A stretch of 39,496 nt of DNA from Hallerella sp964587155 (GTDB lineage Bacteria; Fibrobacterota; Fibrobacteria; Fibrobacterales; Fibrobacteraceae). Of this stretch, positions 1-7,328 are shown piece after piece. Made by a program: the position numbers and the translations under genes. The notes under the pieces were generated by a model. It was not told where the DNA came from and ran no database searches. It was given only the letters and a program-made list of their open reading frames with translations. The stretch spans positions 1 through 39,496 of the forward strand of contig CAZPKF010000020.1 in the NCBI GenBank assembly GCA_964587155.1. Reading direction: 5' to 3'. Every line of letters begins with the position of its first letter. The stretch's first letter is position 1.

Positions 1-186
1 CGTCACACGGGACACGTCCCAATGGCTGATGTCGCCAGTGAACGCGGAACGTTGGAACATCCAACTCATGTCCGTCACATTGGACACGTCGATATGGTTC
101 AAATCGGCGTTATTCCCGTGTTTTTCAATTTCCTGCTTGACAATGTCGCGAATCGTTTTATTCGTAGCGATGATTTGATTTTCCAT
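1..186 (-). CDS. DUF285/BspA-type 26-residue-repeat protein, 5' end only
   Basis: Read on the minus strand from the ATG at 184-186, this frame stays open to the window edge (62 codons), so only the N-terminus is present. It starts MENQIIATNKTIRDIV, a short helical leader without a signal peptide, and continues into repeat units with the signature IDVSNVTDMSWMF and WDVSRVT. That is the DUF285 / bacterial surface protein 26-residue repeat, in which the Asp-Val-Ser/Thr-x-Val-Thr-x-Met core recurs. Family members are leucine-rich-repeat-like surface or secreted proteins, often present in many copies per genome; their roles are mostly unknown. A purine-rich AGGGTGG lies about 6 nt before the ATG. 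A broken sister copy follows at 269-528. The lack of an export signal in the visible part leaves the cellular location open. Confidence 0.7.
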   Translation of the reverse strand, partial: MENQIIATNKTIRDIVKQEIEKHGNNADLNHIDVSNVTDMSWMFQRSAFTGDISHWDVSRVT

Positions 187-268
187 AATACCACCCTTCC
201 AAAAAAATGGTCGAAATAAACACAAAAAAAAAACAACAAAATGAAACAAATGTTCTGTTTAAAATCAA

Positions 269-528
269 CTAAAAAACGTCAGCTCCGCTCCGAATCGCTT
301 CTGAGTATTCTTCTGCAGAAGTGCCGGAAACCAGGGGCAAAAAATGCCTTTCTTCCTCATTAGACACCCCTGTTGCTAAAATTTGAAATCAGAGCCACCG
401 AACATTCCGTGCATGTCCGTCACCTGAGACACGTCGATACGGTTCTAATCGGCGTTATTCCCGTATTTTTCAATTTCCAGCTTGACAATGCCGCAAATCG
501 TTTCATTCGTAGCGATGATTTTCTGCAT
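269..528 (-). pseudogene. Decayed sister copy of the DUF285 repeat gene
   Basis: From the ATG at 526-528 the minus strand encodes MQKIIATNETICGIVKLEIE and then NNAD, closely matching the start of the neighbouring gene at 1-186. The next codon is TAG where the neighbour has TTG (Leu). After the TAG the frame continues with the diagnostic IDVSQVTDM of a DUF285 unit, then meets a second stop. A one-base frame change brings in a protein-like tail, FQILATGVSNEEERHFLPLV, ending at the TAG at 269-271. One nonsense change plus one frameshift make a single intact product unlikely. The tail could instead be a separate small gene, but no good start was found for it. The homology is strong; the exact extent of the remnant is a guess. 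Confidence 0.6.
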
Positions 529-661
529 AGAACTCTCTCGTTTGAACTCAAGCATACAATACTTCAACCACTTCTTCGCTAAAAATTTTAACATTCTCCT
601 TAAACGCCCCTCTACTTTTCTACTTTTCCCCTACCGCCAGATGTCGTATTTCTGGGGAACC

Positions 662-685
662 GGGCGAGAACCGCCCACCAAAGGA
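662..685 (+). promoter_or_regulatory. Hairpin beside the thrS ribosome-binding site
   Basis: GGGCG (662-666) and CGCCC (672-676) pair across a 5-nt loop. The stem ends 3 nt before the Shine-Dalgarno AAAGGA (680-685), which is 5 nt from the thrS ATG. A GC stem this close could modulate ribosome access. No T-box or anticodon-like mimic was recognised in the 160-nt leader, which is otherwise pyrimidine-rich. The stem is seen; any regulatory role is inference. Confidence 0.3.
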
Positions 686-690
686 TTTTT

Positions 691-2628
691 ATGTCTCAAA
701 TCGAACTCACCTTTCCCGATGGCTCCGTACGTTCCGTAGCATCGGGCATCACTGGAATGGAAATCGCCAAGGGAATTTCCGAAGGCCTTGCCCGCAAAGC
801 GCTGGGCGTTAAATTGGGCGACAAAGTTTTGGACCTTTCCCGGCCCCTCACAGAAAGCGGAAGTTTCCGCATCATTACGCCGTCGAACGACGACCCGGAT
901 GCGCTCCTGCTTCTCCGCCATTCTTGCTGCCACGTTCTCGCCGAAGCCATCTGCGATTTGTTCCCGGGAACAAAACTCGCCTACGGCCCAGCGATCGAAA
1001 AGGGATTTTATTACGATTTGATGACTCCTTCGCCCATCAAAGAAGAGGATTTTCCGCGGATTGAAGCCCGCATGAAGGAAATCATCAAAGAAGACCGCCC
1101 CTTCACCCGCATCGAAGTTTCCGCAGAAGAAGGCCTTGCCCGCACAGAAGGCGACAAATACAAGCACGACAATGCCGAACGCGCCATTGAACGCGAGGGC
1201 AAGGATTGCAAAATCAGTTTTTACGTCACCGGGGAACCGGGAAAGAACTGGGAAGACCTTTGCGCGGGTCCTCACGTTCCCAGCACGGGAAAGCTCAAAT
1301 ACTTTAAAGTCCTTTCCACTTCTGGCGCATATTGGCACGGCGACCAGCAAAGCGATCAGCTGACCCGCGTTTACGGAACCTGCTTCGCCAACAAAGAGGG
1401 CTTAGATCAATACGTCAAGCTCCTCGAAGAAGCCGCCAAACGCGACCACCGCAAAATTGGCAAGGAAATGGACCTTTACCACATCGAAGACCATTCCCCC
1501 GGCATGGTTTTCTGGCATCCCAAGGGAACCAAAATGGTGAACGCCCTCAAGGATTACATCCGAGGGAAAATCGACCACCGCGGCTACCAAGAAGTCATCA
1601 CGCCGGAAATTGTGAACAAAGTTCTTTGGATTAAATCCGGGCATGCGGACAAATACAACGAGAACATGTTCAAAACTCTCGCTGGCGACGTGGAAATGGC
1701 GGTCAAGCCGATGAACTGCCCCTGCCACATTTTGATTTTCAATTCGGGACTCCGCAGTTGGCGCGATCTTCCCATGCGCCTTGCCGAATTTGGCAAATGC
1801 CACCGTTATGAACCGGCAGGAACCATGCACGGCTTGATGCGTGTCCGCGGCTTTGTCCAAGACGACGCCCACATCTTTTGCACCGAAGATCAAATTGCAA
1901 GTGAAGTGGCGGATTTCTGCCACCTGGTGAAGGAAATTTACCACGATTTCGGCTTTGACGATGTGAAAGTGAAGTTCTCCACTCGCCCTGCCAAACGCGT
2001 CGGTTCCGACGAGATCTGGGACAAAGCGGAAGCGGCCCTCGCCGAAGCGACAAAGCTCGCCGGCCTAGAATACATTTTGAATCCGGGCGAAGGTGCCTTC
2101 TACGGACCAAAGCTCGAATTCACGTTGAAAGACAGCCTTGGCCGCGATTGGCAGTGCGGAACCATCCAAGTGGACTTCAACCTGCCGCAACGCCTGGGTG
2201 CGGAATATGTCGGCAAAGACAACCAGAAGCACGTCCCCGTGATGTTGCACCGCGCCGCCGTCGGTTCCATCGAACGTTTCCTCGGCATTTTAATCGAAGA
2301 GTTCATGGGGGACTTCCCTCTATGGCTCGCTCCCGTACAAGCCCGCGTGCTCCCGATTTCCGAAAAATTCGTGGAATACGCGAACAAAGTCAAAGGACAA
2401 CTGGAACAAGCGGGACTCCGCGTCGAAGTCGATGAATCGAATGAAAAGCTCGGCTATAAAATCCGGCAATGCGAACTGCAAAAAGTCCCCTATTTGCTTG
2501 TCGTCGGAGAAAAGGAGCAGACAGAAAATGTCGTATCCGTTCGCCGCCGCAAAGAAGGCGACAAGGGCAGCATGACCGTTGAACAGTTCCTTGAAATGAC
2601 CGCTGACGACCGCAAAGTCGTGAGGTAG
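691..2628 (+). CDS. thrS: Threonine--tRNA ligase
   Basis: Class II aminoacyl-tRNA synthetase that charges tRNA-Thr in the cytoplasm; 645 residues, the usual length. Domains in order: TGS (about 1-60), the editing/SAD domain (about 65-235) with RHSCCHV and the CAGPHVP segment, the catalytic core (about 240-535), and the anticodon-binding domain (about 540-640). Zinc-ligand contexts are visible: Cys in KPMNCPCH, the motif 2 stretch HRYEPAGTMHGLMRVRGF, and His in VMLHRAAVGS followed by motif 3 Arg in SIERFLG. The ATG at 691 follows AAAGGA with a 5-nt gap, which settles the start. The gene stands alone: a DUF285 remnant lies upstream on the other strand and a hairpin terminator follows about 100 nt downstream. 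Nothing in the protein looks abnormal. Confidence 0.97.
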   Translation: MSQIELTFPDGSVRSVASGITGMEIAKGISEGLARKALGVKLGDKVLDLSRPLTESGSFRIITPSNDDPDALLLLRHSCCHVLAEAICDLFPGTKLAYGPAIEKGFYYDLMTPSPIKEEDFPRIEARMKEIIKEDRPFTRIEVSAEEGLARTEGDKYKHDNAERAIEREGKDCKISFYVTGEPGKNWEDLCAGPHVPSTGKLKYFKVLSTSGAYWHGDQQSDQLTRVYGTCFANKEGLDQYVKLLEEAAKRDHRKIGKEMDLYHIEDHSPGMVFWHPKGTKMVNALKDYIRGKIDHRGYQEVITPEIVNKVLWIKSGHADKYNENMFKTLAGDVEMAVKPMNCPCHILIFNSGLRSWRDLPMRLAEFGKCHRYEPAGTMHGLMRVRGFVQDDAHIFCTEDQIASEVADFCHLVKEIYHDFGFDDVKVKFSTRPAKRVGSDEIWDKAEAALAEATKLAGLEYILNPGEGAFYGPKLEFTLKDSLGRDWQCGTIQVDFNLPQRLGAEYVGKDNQKHVPVMLHRAAVGSIERFLGILIEEFMGDFPLWLAPVQARVLPISEKFVEYANKVKGQLEQAGLRVEVDESNEKLGYKIRQCELQKVPYLLVVGEKEQTENVVSVRRRKEGDKGSMTVEQFLEMTADDRKVVR

Positions 2629-2725
2629 TTTTAACGACATTCACGCCCGCTTCCGCGCAATAAAAATCCGGAACGTCGTTGCAAGGCGCGAATAACCCCG
2701 AAGCTATCGACAGAAAACTCAAAAG

Positions 2726-2752
2726 CGCAGACTCGTTCGAGCCTGCGTTTTT
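2726..2752. terminator. Rho-independent terminator after thrS
   Basis: CGCAG (2726-2730) and CTCG pair across a TT turn with CGAG and CTGCG (to 2747), with one A/C mismatch in the stem, followed by TTTTTG on the plus strand. On the minus strand the same stem is followed by CTTTTGAGTTTTC, so it could also stop transcripts coming from the repeat-bearing spacer to its right. Confidence 0.7.
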
Positions 2753-2764
2753 GCTGTAAACCGA

Positions 2765-2794
2765 ATTTTTCAAAAACTCCGAATTTTGAAAAAT
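2765..2794. repeat. 11-bp perfect inverted repeat in the thrS-queH spacer
   Basis: ATTTTTCAAAA (2765-2775) and TTTTGAAAAAT (2784-2794) are exact reverse complements separated by 8 nt. It lies at one end of the 2760-3070 non-coding stretch that carries the interspersed repeat. The AT-rich stem without a clean T-run is not a typical terminator. The 528-nt gap from 2629 to 3156 otherwise holds only the terminator at 2726, short TCAAAG direct repeats at 2807-2872 and the repeat at 2961-3063; no gene was seen. Confidence 0.5.
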
Positions 2795-2960
2795 GAACTG
2801 TCGCCGGTTGTCAAAGAGAACTTGTTCGTTGTCAAAGGAGCCTACCGTAGAACGAGTTTCAAAGGAACGCCATTCCACGCAACAATCTCGAAAATTGAAT
2901 TTCAGACCGCACGAGCAAATTTCTTTTAAGCGAAAACGGCACGTCTCTGACAATCAAATC

Positions 2961-3063
2961 GTGCAAAATTCAATACAATCGCAGAAAAGGCTTTTAGTGC
3001 GAACCCCACCCAAGGGAGTTTTCATATCTAAGCTCCAACACCCCGACATCACACTTTTCATTC
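2961..3063 (-). repeat. Interspersed repeat family, copy A
   Basis: Read on the minus strand, this stretch matches copy B (17179-17287, plus) almost base for base over GTGGGGTTCGCACTAAAAGC and its flanks. Both run from a GTGATGTC element, through GGTGTTGGA and a less conserved spacer, to AAAGCCTTTTCTGC and TTTTGCACG. Copy C at 8495-8585 is more diverged. Chance open frames across copies A and B even give similar short peptides, which reflects DNA similarity and not a shared gene. All copies are intergenic. No transposase, clear terminal inverted repeats or target duplication were found. Function unknown. Confidence 0.7.
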
Positions 3064-3156
3064 CGAATTACGAAAAAGTTTCCGCATCAAAACGAGCAGT
3101 CCAAATTTTACCCAAACAGCTCGCCGCCACAGTTCTAATTCCCCATTCCTAAAGCC

Positions 3157-3774
3157 CTAGTTACTTCCCTTCGAAAAAACGCATCCGCAAAAGTTTTGCC
3201 GATAAAGCCCATATTCTCGGGAAAGTTCGGTTGAACGCAAAAATCCGCCGCGGCGTTTGAAATTCGACGGCAAATGCCTGACTCCATATTTTTCACCCAT
3301 CGCGGAACCAATTTCGTTCAACAGCGCGGCATCCTTCATCGGGCTGATGGAAAGCGTCGTCGTAAAATAATCGCATCCAAGTTCGCAGGCCTTTTTGGCG
3401 GCCTCTTCGAGGCGCAGTGCAAAGCATTTCGCACAGCGGGCCCCACCTTCCTTTTCCCGTTCAAGTCCCTTGACCGCCGCGTAGAAACGTTCCGGTTCGT
3501 AAGCCCCTTCGACGAACTTCACCGGATATTTCGTCGGAAATTCCGCGACAAAACGTTTGAGCTCCGCTACCCGATGCGCATATTCCTCTTGCGGGAAAAT
3601 GTTCGGATTGTAATAAAACGTCGTGATGTGGAAATAATTCGAGAGATATTCCACGACATAACTGGAACACGGCGCACAGCAACAGTGGAGCAAAAGCGAG
3701 GGAACTTCACCGTTTTTTTCAAGCCGGCGAATGATATCGTCGAGCAGCCGCTGGTAATTGACGGACGCGGGCAT
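3157..3774 (-). CDS. queH: Epoxyqueuosine reductase QueH
   Basis: A 205-residue protein of the QueH (formerly DUF208) family, which reduces epoxyqueuosine to queuosine in tRNA as a non-orthologous alternative to the cobalamin enzyme QueG. The metal and cysteine signature is complete: LLLHCCCAPCSS near residue 27, ARCAKCFALRLEEAA in the middle, the DYFTTTLSISPMKD segment, and FCGCVFS near the C-terminus. Length matches the family. Its ATG (3772-3774) shares one base with the TGA stop of the gene upstream (TGATG), so translation is probably coupled to the outer-membrane-protein gene 3774-6700. Because that gene is split by a duplication, queH expression may be affected by polarity or may rely on re-initiation. 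No other queuosine gene is visible nearby. Confidence 0.93.
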   Translation of the reverse strand: MPASVNYQRLLDDIIRRLEKNGEVPSLLLHCCCAPCSSYVVEYLSNYFHITTFYYNPNIFPQEEYAHRVAELKRFVAEFPTKYPVKFVEGAYEPERFYAAVKGLEREKEGGARCAKCFALRLEEAAKKACELGCDYFTTTLSISPMKDAALLNEIGSAMGEKYGVRHLPSNFKRRGGFLRSTELSREYGLYRQNFCGCVFSKGSN

Positions 3775-5633
3775 CAGAACTTGAAAACCATCCCAAAGCG
3801 CATCTGCCCATCCCGGACGCCATCGTTATCGCCGACATCCTTGATGGTCGCAATATCGAATTCGAGAACGTCAGAAAGCATCACGCCAAGGCCCAAATCC
3901 ACTTCGTTCCTCTTTCCCGTTTTGTCGTAAAGATACCCGATGCGAACGGCGACCGTATTGGAGTAAGTGTATTCCGCGCCGACATTGAAAATGCCCTGCA
4001 ACAGGGAATTTTTGAACCGTTCCGCCCCGTGGCCGCCCAGTTCCGGATGAATCAGGCTTTTCCACATGGCATTGTAAAATGGTTCCGGATCGCCCTTGTC
4101 ATCATCATAAACTACCGTGCGGTTGTAATCCGCAGCGATCAGCAGACGGTGATCCAGCGTGTTGAAAATTTCGTAGGAAAGCCCTAGCCGCCAAGTCAGA
4201 GGAATCGGATCCTGATCGGATTTGTCCGTGTAATAAACGCTCGGGCCGATGTTCGCCAGCACAAGGGCAGCGTTCAAATCCCTGATAAGGAAATCTTTGC
4301 GCAAAAGCCCCACGTCAAAAGCATAACTGAATGTTGTCGCTTCATCTCCGCTGGTAGACGCCCCCGAGCTCAAATCCGAGTAGAAAAATTTAATGGAAAG
4401 GCCGATAGACGTCTTGGGGGTGAGCTTCGTTCCATAACTGATGGCTCCGACAACTTCCGAACTGTTGGAATTCGTGGAGCTTTCTTCATCTGTCGAAACG
4501 ATAGTTTCACCGAACGAGACAAAGTTCACCGACACGCCAAGAGTTCCCCATTCCGCAAGGGGAATTGTCATCCCGGCGAACAGGTGATACAGATCGGGAA
4601 TATTCAAAACCGGAAGCAACTTTTCGTAGAAGAAAGTCAACTGGTAATCGGCGTCCTTGTAGCGTTCGATGCCCGAACTCGTGCTAAACCAAACGTCGTT
4701 CGCCTGCGGCAAAACGGCAAAGACACGGTTTGAAGAAAGCCCGTTTCCCGAATGGAAATGTTCCCACTCGTCTTCCGAACGTTGATTTCCGCGCTCTTCC
4801 GGTTTGCGTTCCAGCTCAGCCTTTTTCCCCGATGAAGTCGCATAATCGGGCAAATGCCGCCAAACGCCTTTGTCCGTTGCAATCCAAACGGCTCCATCCC
4901 GCGCCACGGAAAGGTCATGCACCGTATTGCTTTCGAACTTCACCTGTTCCCATTTGCGCAAGTTGAAATGCGAAAGGCCTCCCTGATGCGCCGCCCAAAC
5001 GTGCCCCGAAGAATCGACGACAAGAGCCGTTGCGTGCAAATCCATGATGCCGTCTTCTTCATTGAACAGGCTCCACCGGTCTTTGGAACTTGAACCTTTC
5101 TTGGGGACAAGGCGGGCGATTCCCGCACCGTCAACCGCCACATAGAGTTCCCCTTTGAACTCCGACCACGCCAGCGCGCTGATTTTCTGACTGGGGAGCA
5201 CTTTTCCTTTCCGCTCCACGACACCGTTCCTGTATGAATACAAGCCGTCATCCGTTCCAATCCAAAGAGTCGCACCCTGATTCGAAAGCGAAGTGATTCG
5301 GAGCGTTCCCAATTCCTGTGCGTAATTTTTCCACGTTTTACCGTCGAAACGGAAAAGGCCCTTTGGCGTTCCCACCCAAAGTTTTTCTGTGCGGACATCG
5401 TAAAGCAAAGCGGTCACAGTATCGCCGACGACCAGATTCCACGGGATTTTGACATCGCGAACATACGATTCGTCGATTTCATTTTGCACATCGTTAAACT
5501 GTTTGACTTTGCGCGTGTATTCATCAAGTCCAGCTTCTGTTCCGGCAAAGACGCGAACCGCATCCCGGATTTTTTCCTGGCCTTCCAACGTGACCGTTCG
5601 ATAATCCGACCAATGTTCTCCATCGTAATGCAA
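3774..5633 (-). CDS. 3' piece of the split outer-membrane protein
   Basis: This frame begins inside the second duplicated unit at MHYDGEHW, the middle of blade 1, and runs 619 residues through blades 1-7 and the complete C-terminal beta-barrel (alternating strands such as GAISYGTKLTPKTSIGLSIK, ending RFGMVFKF). It has no signal peptide, so even if translated it could not reach the outer membrane. No ribosome-binding site was recognised at its first ATG. It is best read as the tail of the gene at 3774-6700. Confidence 0.65.
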   Translation of the reverse strand: MHYDGEHWSDYRTVTLEGQEKIRDAVRVFAGTEAGLDEYTRKVKQFNDVQNEIDESYVRDVKIPWNLVVGDTVTALLYDVRTEKLWVGTPKGLFRFDGKTWKNYAQELGTLRITSLSNQGATLWIGTDDGLYSYRNGVVERKGKVLPSQKISALAWSEFKGELYVAVDGAGIARLVPKKGSSSKDRWSLFNEEDGIMDLHATALVVDSSGHVWAAHQGGLSHFNLRKWEQVKFESNTVHDLSVARDGAVWIATDKGVWRHLPDYATSSGKKAELERKPEERGNQRSEDEWEHFHSGNGLSSNRVFAVLPQANDVWFSTSSGIERYKDADYQLTFFYEKLLPVLNIPDLYHLFAGMTIPLAEWGTLGVSVNFVSFGETIVSTDEESSTNSNSSEVVGAISYGTKLTPKTSIGLSIKFFYSDLSSGASTSGDEATTFSYAFDVGLLRKDFLIRDLNAALVLANIGPSVYYTDKSDQDPIPLTWRLGLSYEIFNTLDHRLLIAADYNRTVVYDDDKGDPEPFYNAMWKSLIHPELGGHGAERFKNSLLQGIFNVGAEYTYSNTVAVRIGYLYDKTGKRNEVDLGLGVMLSDVLEFDIATIKDVGDNDGVRDGQMRFGMVFKF

Positions 5634-6403
5634 AATGCCGCTGTTCGTCCCCGCGCCACGGAAAGGTCATGCACCGTATTGCTTTCGAACTTCACCTGTT
5701 CCCATTTGCGCAAGTTGAAATGCGAAAGGCCTCCCTGATGCGCCGCCCAAACGTGCCCCGAAGAATCGACGACAAGAGCCGTTGCGTGCAAATCCATGAT
5801 GCCGTCTTCTTCATTGAACAGGCTCCACCGGTCTTTGGAACTTGAACCTTTCTTGGGGACAAGGCGGGCGATTCCCGCACCGTCAACCGCCACATAGAGT
5901 TCCCCTTTGAACTCCGACCACGCCAGCGCGCTGATTTTCTGACTGGGGAGCACTTTTCCTTTCCGCTCCACGACACCGTTCCTGTATGAATACAAGCCGT
6001 CATCCGTTCCAATCCAAAGAGTCGCACCCTGATTCGAAAGCGAAGTGATTCGGAGCGTTCCCAATTCCTGTGCGTAATTTTTCCACGTTTTACCGTCGAA
6101 ACGGAAAAGGCCCTTTGGCGTTCCCACCCAAAGTTTTTCTGTGCGGACATCGTAAAGCAAAGCGGTCACAGTATCGCCGACGACCAGATTCCACGGGATT
6201 TTGACATCGCGAACATACGATTCGTCGATTTCATTTTGCACATCGTTAAACTGTTTGACTTTGCGCGTGTATTCATCAAGTCCAGCTTCTGTTCCGGCAA
6301 AGACGCGAACCGCATCCCGGATTTTTTCCTGGCCTTCCAACGTGACCGTTCGATAATCCGACCAATGTTCTCCATCGTAATGCAAAATGCCGCTGTTCGT
6401 CCC
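4898..6403. repeat. Exact 752-bp direct tandem duplication
   Basis: Unit 1 is 4898-5649 and unit 2 is 5650-6401; the match continues two more bases (CC) to 6403. I saw no mismatch between the units when comparing them line by line. Both edges fall on short shared sequence (TCCC and GC) in blade-coding segments, as expected for a microhomology-driven duplication between similar propeller blades. Perfect identity implies a very recent event, a recombinationally maintained pair, or an assembly error. Confidence 0.95.
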
Positions 6404-6700
6404 TGCCCAGATTTCGCTCTTTTCAAAAAAGCCGGCGCGATTCTTCGCCGCGAGCTTTGTAAATGCGGGAACCGTCGAAGATTTCTTTTCAAGTGACAGT
6501 TCCCACTCGTTCGCTAAAGGGCCAAATGCGAGCCCTGCCGGGTTGTAATAAAGCGCCGAAGCGTCATCCGCCACCGCGACTCCGGTTTCGCCCATGCCCA
6601 ACTGCCGGGCGCCGACAGGCATTTCCAGTGTGATGATGGCGGAATTCGCCGCAAAGGCGACCGTCGACAAAAAGAATGCAACAACGAATGTCTTACGCAA
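5414..6700 (-). CDS. 5' piece of the split outer-membrane protein
   Basis: This is what the upstream half encodes as it stands: signal peptide, barrel N-terminus and propeller blades 1 to 5, authentic up to HDLSVAR. At the duplication junction near 5650 the frame changes and about 80 foreign residues (GRTAAFCITMENIGR...) follow before a stop at 5414. The product would be exported but would lack the last two blades and the whole membrane barrel, so it is probably non-functional or soluble in the periplasm. The longest frame begins at the ATG at 6733 (439 residues); the TTG at 6700 gives 428 and has the better ribosome-binding site. Confidence 0.65.
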   Translation of the reverse strand: MRKTFVVAFFLSTVAFAANSAIITLEMPVGARQLGMGETGVAVADDASALYYNPAGLAFGPLANEWELSLEKKSSTVPAFTKLAAKNRAGFFEKSEIWAGTNSGILHYDGEHWSDYRTVTLEGQEKIRDAVRVFAGTEAGLDEYTRKVKQFNDVQNEIDESYVRDVKIPWNLVVGDTVTALLYDVRTEKLWVGTPKGLFRFDGKTWKNYAQELGTLRITSLSNQGATLWIGTDDGLYSYRNGVVERKGKVLPSQKISALAWSEFKGELYVAVDGAGIARLVPKKGSSSKDRWSLFNEEDGIMDLHATALVVDSSGHVWAAHQGGLSHFNLRKWEQVKFESNTVHDLSVARGRTAAFCITMENIGRIIERSRWKARKKSGMRFASLPEQKLDLMNTRAKSNSLTMCKMKSTNRMFAMSKSRGIWSSAIL

Positions 6701-7265
6701 TGTGTCTCCAATCGGGAACTCGATAAGCTCCATTTTCCGGAATCAAAGCCTTCCAGCCTTCCTTTCCCGGATTTTCCCAGGGAAGTTTCGGCACCAAACG
6801 GCAATCGCATCCAAGAACATAAGGCGGCAATATTTCCGCATGATTCCGAATCTGTTCCCGGGTGATGTAATTGTCGTCCGCGATAAAACTACAAAAAGGA
6901 CGGCTCTTGGGACCGATGACTATCCGATAGGTTACGGTTCCATTTTTGTCGCCCTCATCAATGACTCGAACCACGTCGTCGATGCTTTTTTTCCACAGTT
7001 CAACAAGACGTCCCTGTTCTTCCGCATTTTTCCCTGTCGTCGAAAGCCATGCAGCGATTTCTTCTAACGAGGGTTTCACCTTTTCAATAGATTCCCGGGC
7101 CGGGCGGATAACGACCGCATATTGTCCGGAAACATCGATCACGGGCGCGTTCGATTCCTTTTCTTTTTCATCCGAATTGTGGATGACCACATACGCGCCC
7201 AAGCCGGCTAGGACCAGCGAGAGCAGAACGATGGCCACCAGCATGAATATGATTGTCAAATCCAT
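6693..7265 (-). CDS. Single-pass membrane protein of unknown function
   Basis: About 190 residues. The start is set at the ATG of MDLTIIFMLV (7263-7265), which has AGGTGGA about 6 nt upstream; a longer frame from 7301 has no such site. One transmembrane helix spans about residues 4-27 (IIFMLVAIVLLSLVLAGLGA), followed by a charged linker and a roughly 140-residue domain predicted to face the periplasm. Its C-terminal part has three cysteines (PFCSF and GCDCRL) and many aromatic residues. I do not recognise the family. It overlaps the start of the outer-membrane-protein gene by a few bases, so the two are probably co-translated with queH downstream, which hints at an envelope role. It is divergent from the FKBP gene, with 63 nt between the starts. 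Confidence 0.75.
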   Translation of the reverse strand: MDLTIIFMLVAIVLLSLVLAGLGAYVVIHNSDEKEKESNAPVIDVSGQYAVVIRPARESIEKVKPSLEEIAAWLSTTGKNAEEQGRLVELWKKSIDDVVRVIDEGDKNGTVTYRIVIGPKSRPFCSFIADDNYITREQIRNHAEILPPYVLGCDCRLVPKLPWENPGKEGWKALIPENGAYRVPDWRHIA

Positions 7266-7328
7266 GTTATTCCACCTGCTTGTGTCCAAAAAAACTAGCA
7301 TTTTCTAATTTGCAGCGCAGGAGTACCC

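Larger units (their letters stand above)
3774..6700 (-). pseudogene. PorV/PorQ-like outer-membrane protein with propeller insert, split by a 752-bp tandem duplication
   Basis: One gene is now in two overlapping frames because bases 4898-5649 are repeated exactly at 5650-6401. Since 752 is not a multiple of 3, the frame shifts at the junction. With one copy removed, the frame from the TTG at 6700 to the TGA at 3774 is open again for 724 residues. The restored protein has a signal peptide (RKTFVVAFFLSTVAFA) and the PorV/PorQ-type GARQLGMGETG...DDASALYYNPAGLAFG start. Seven beta-propeller blades of the Reg_prop type (LWVGTPKGLFRFDGKTW, LWIGTDDGLYSY, VWAAHQGGLSHF, VWIATDKGVW, VWFSTSSGIERY and two others) follow, then a C-terminal barrel ending in Phe. 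The TTG start is preferred because GGAG precedes it by 6 nt and it overlaps the upstream stop. An in-frame ATG exists at 6733. Function unknown; PorV itself is a type IX secretion partner. Confidence 0.8.

Noticed and set aside
529..690. T-box riboswitch before thrS
   Set aside because: The leader is too short and no T-box consensus or specifier loop was found; only one small hairpin next to the ribosome-binding site.
631..1350. Long minus-strand open frame inside thrS
   Set aside because: Antisense shadow of a conserved gene; the composition is that of a reverse-complemented coding frame and no motif was found.
2793..3152. 119-codon plus-strand open frame in the thrS-queH spacer
   Set aside because: Basic, low-complexity translation with no ribosome-binding site; its similarity to a frame at 17161-17388 comes from the shared DNA repeat read in a chance frame.
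4898..6403. Possible mobile-element or CRISPR-like origin for the repeated sequence
   Set aside because: There are only two head-to-tail units, no spacers and no transposase; the content is entirely the host gene's own coding sequence.
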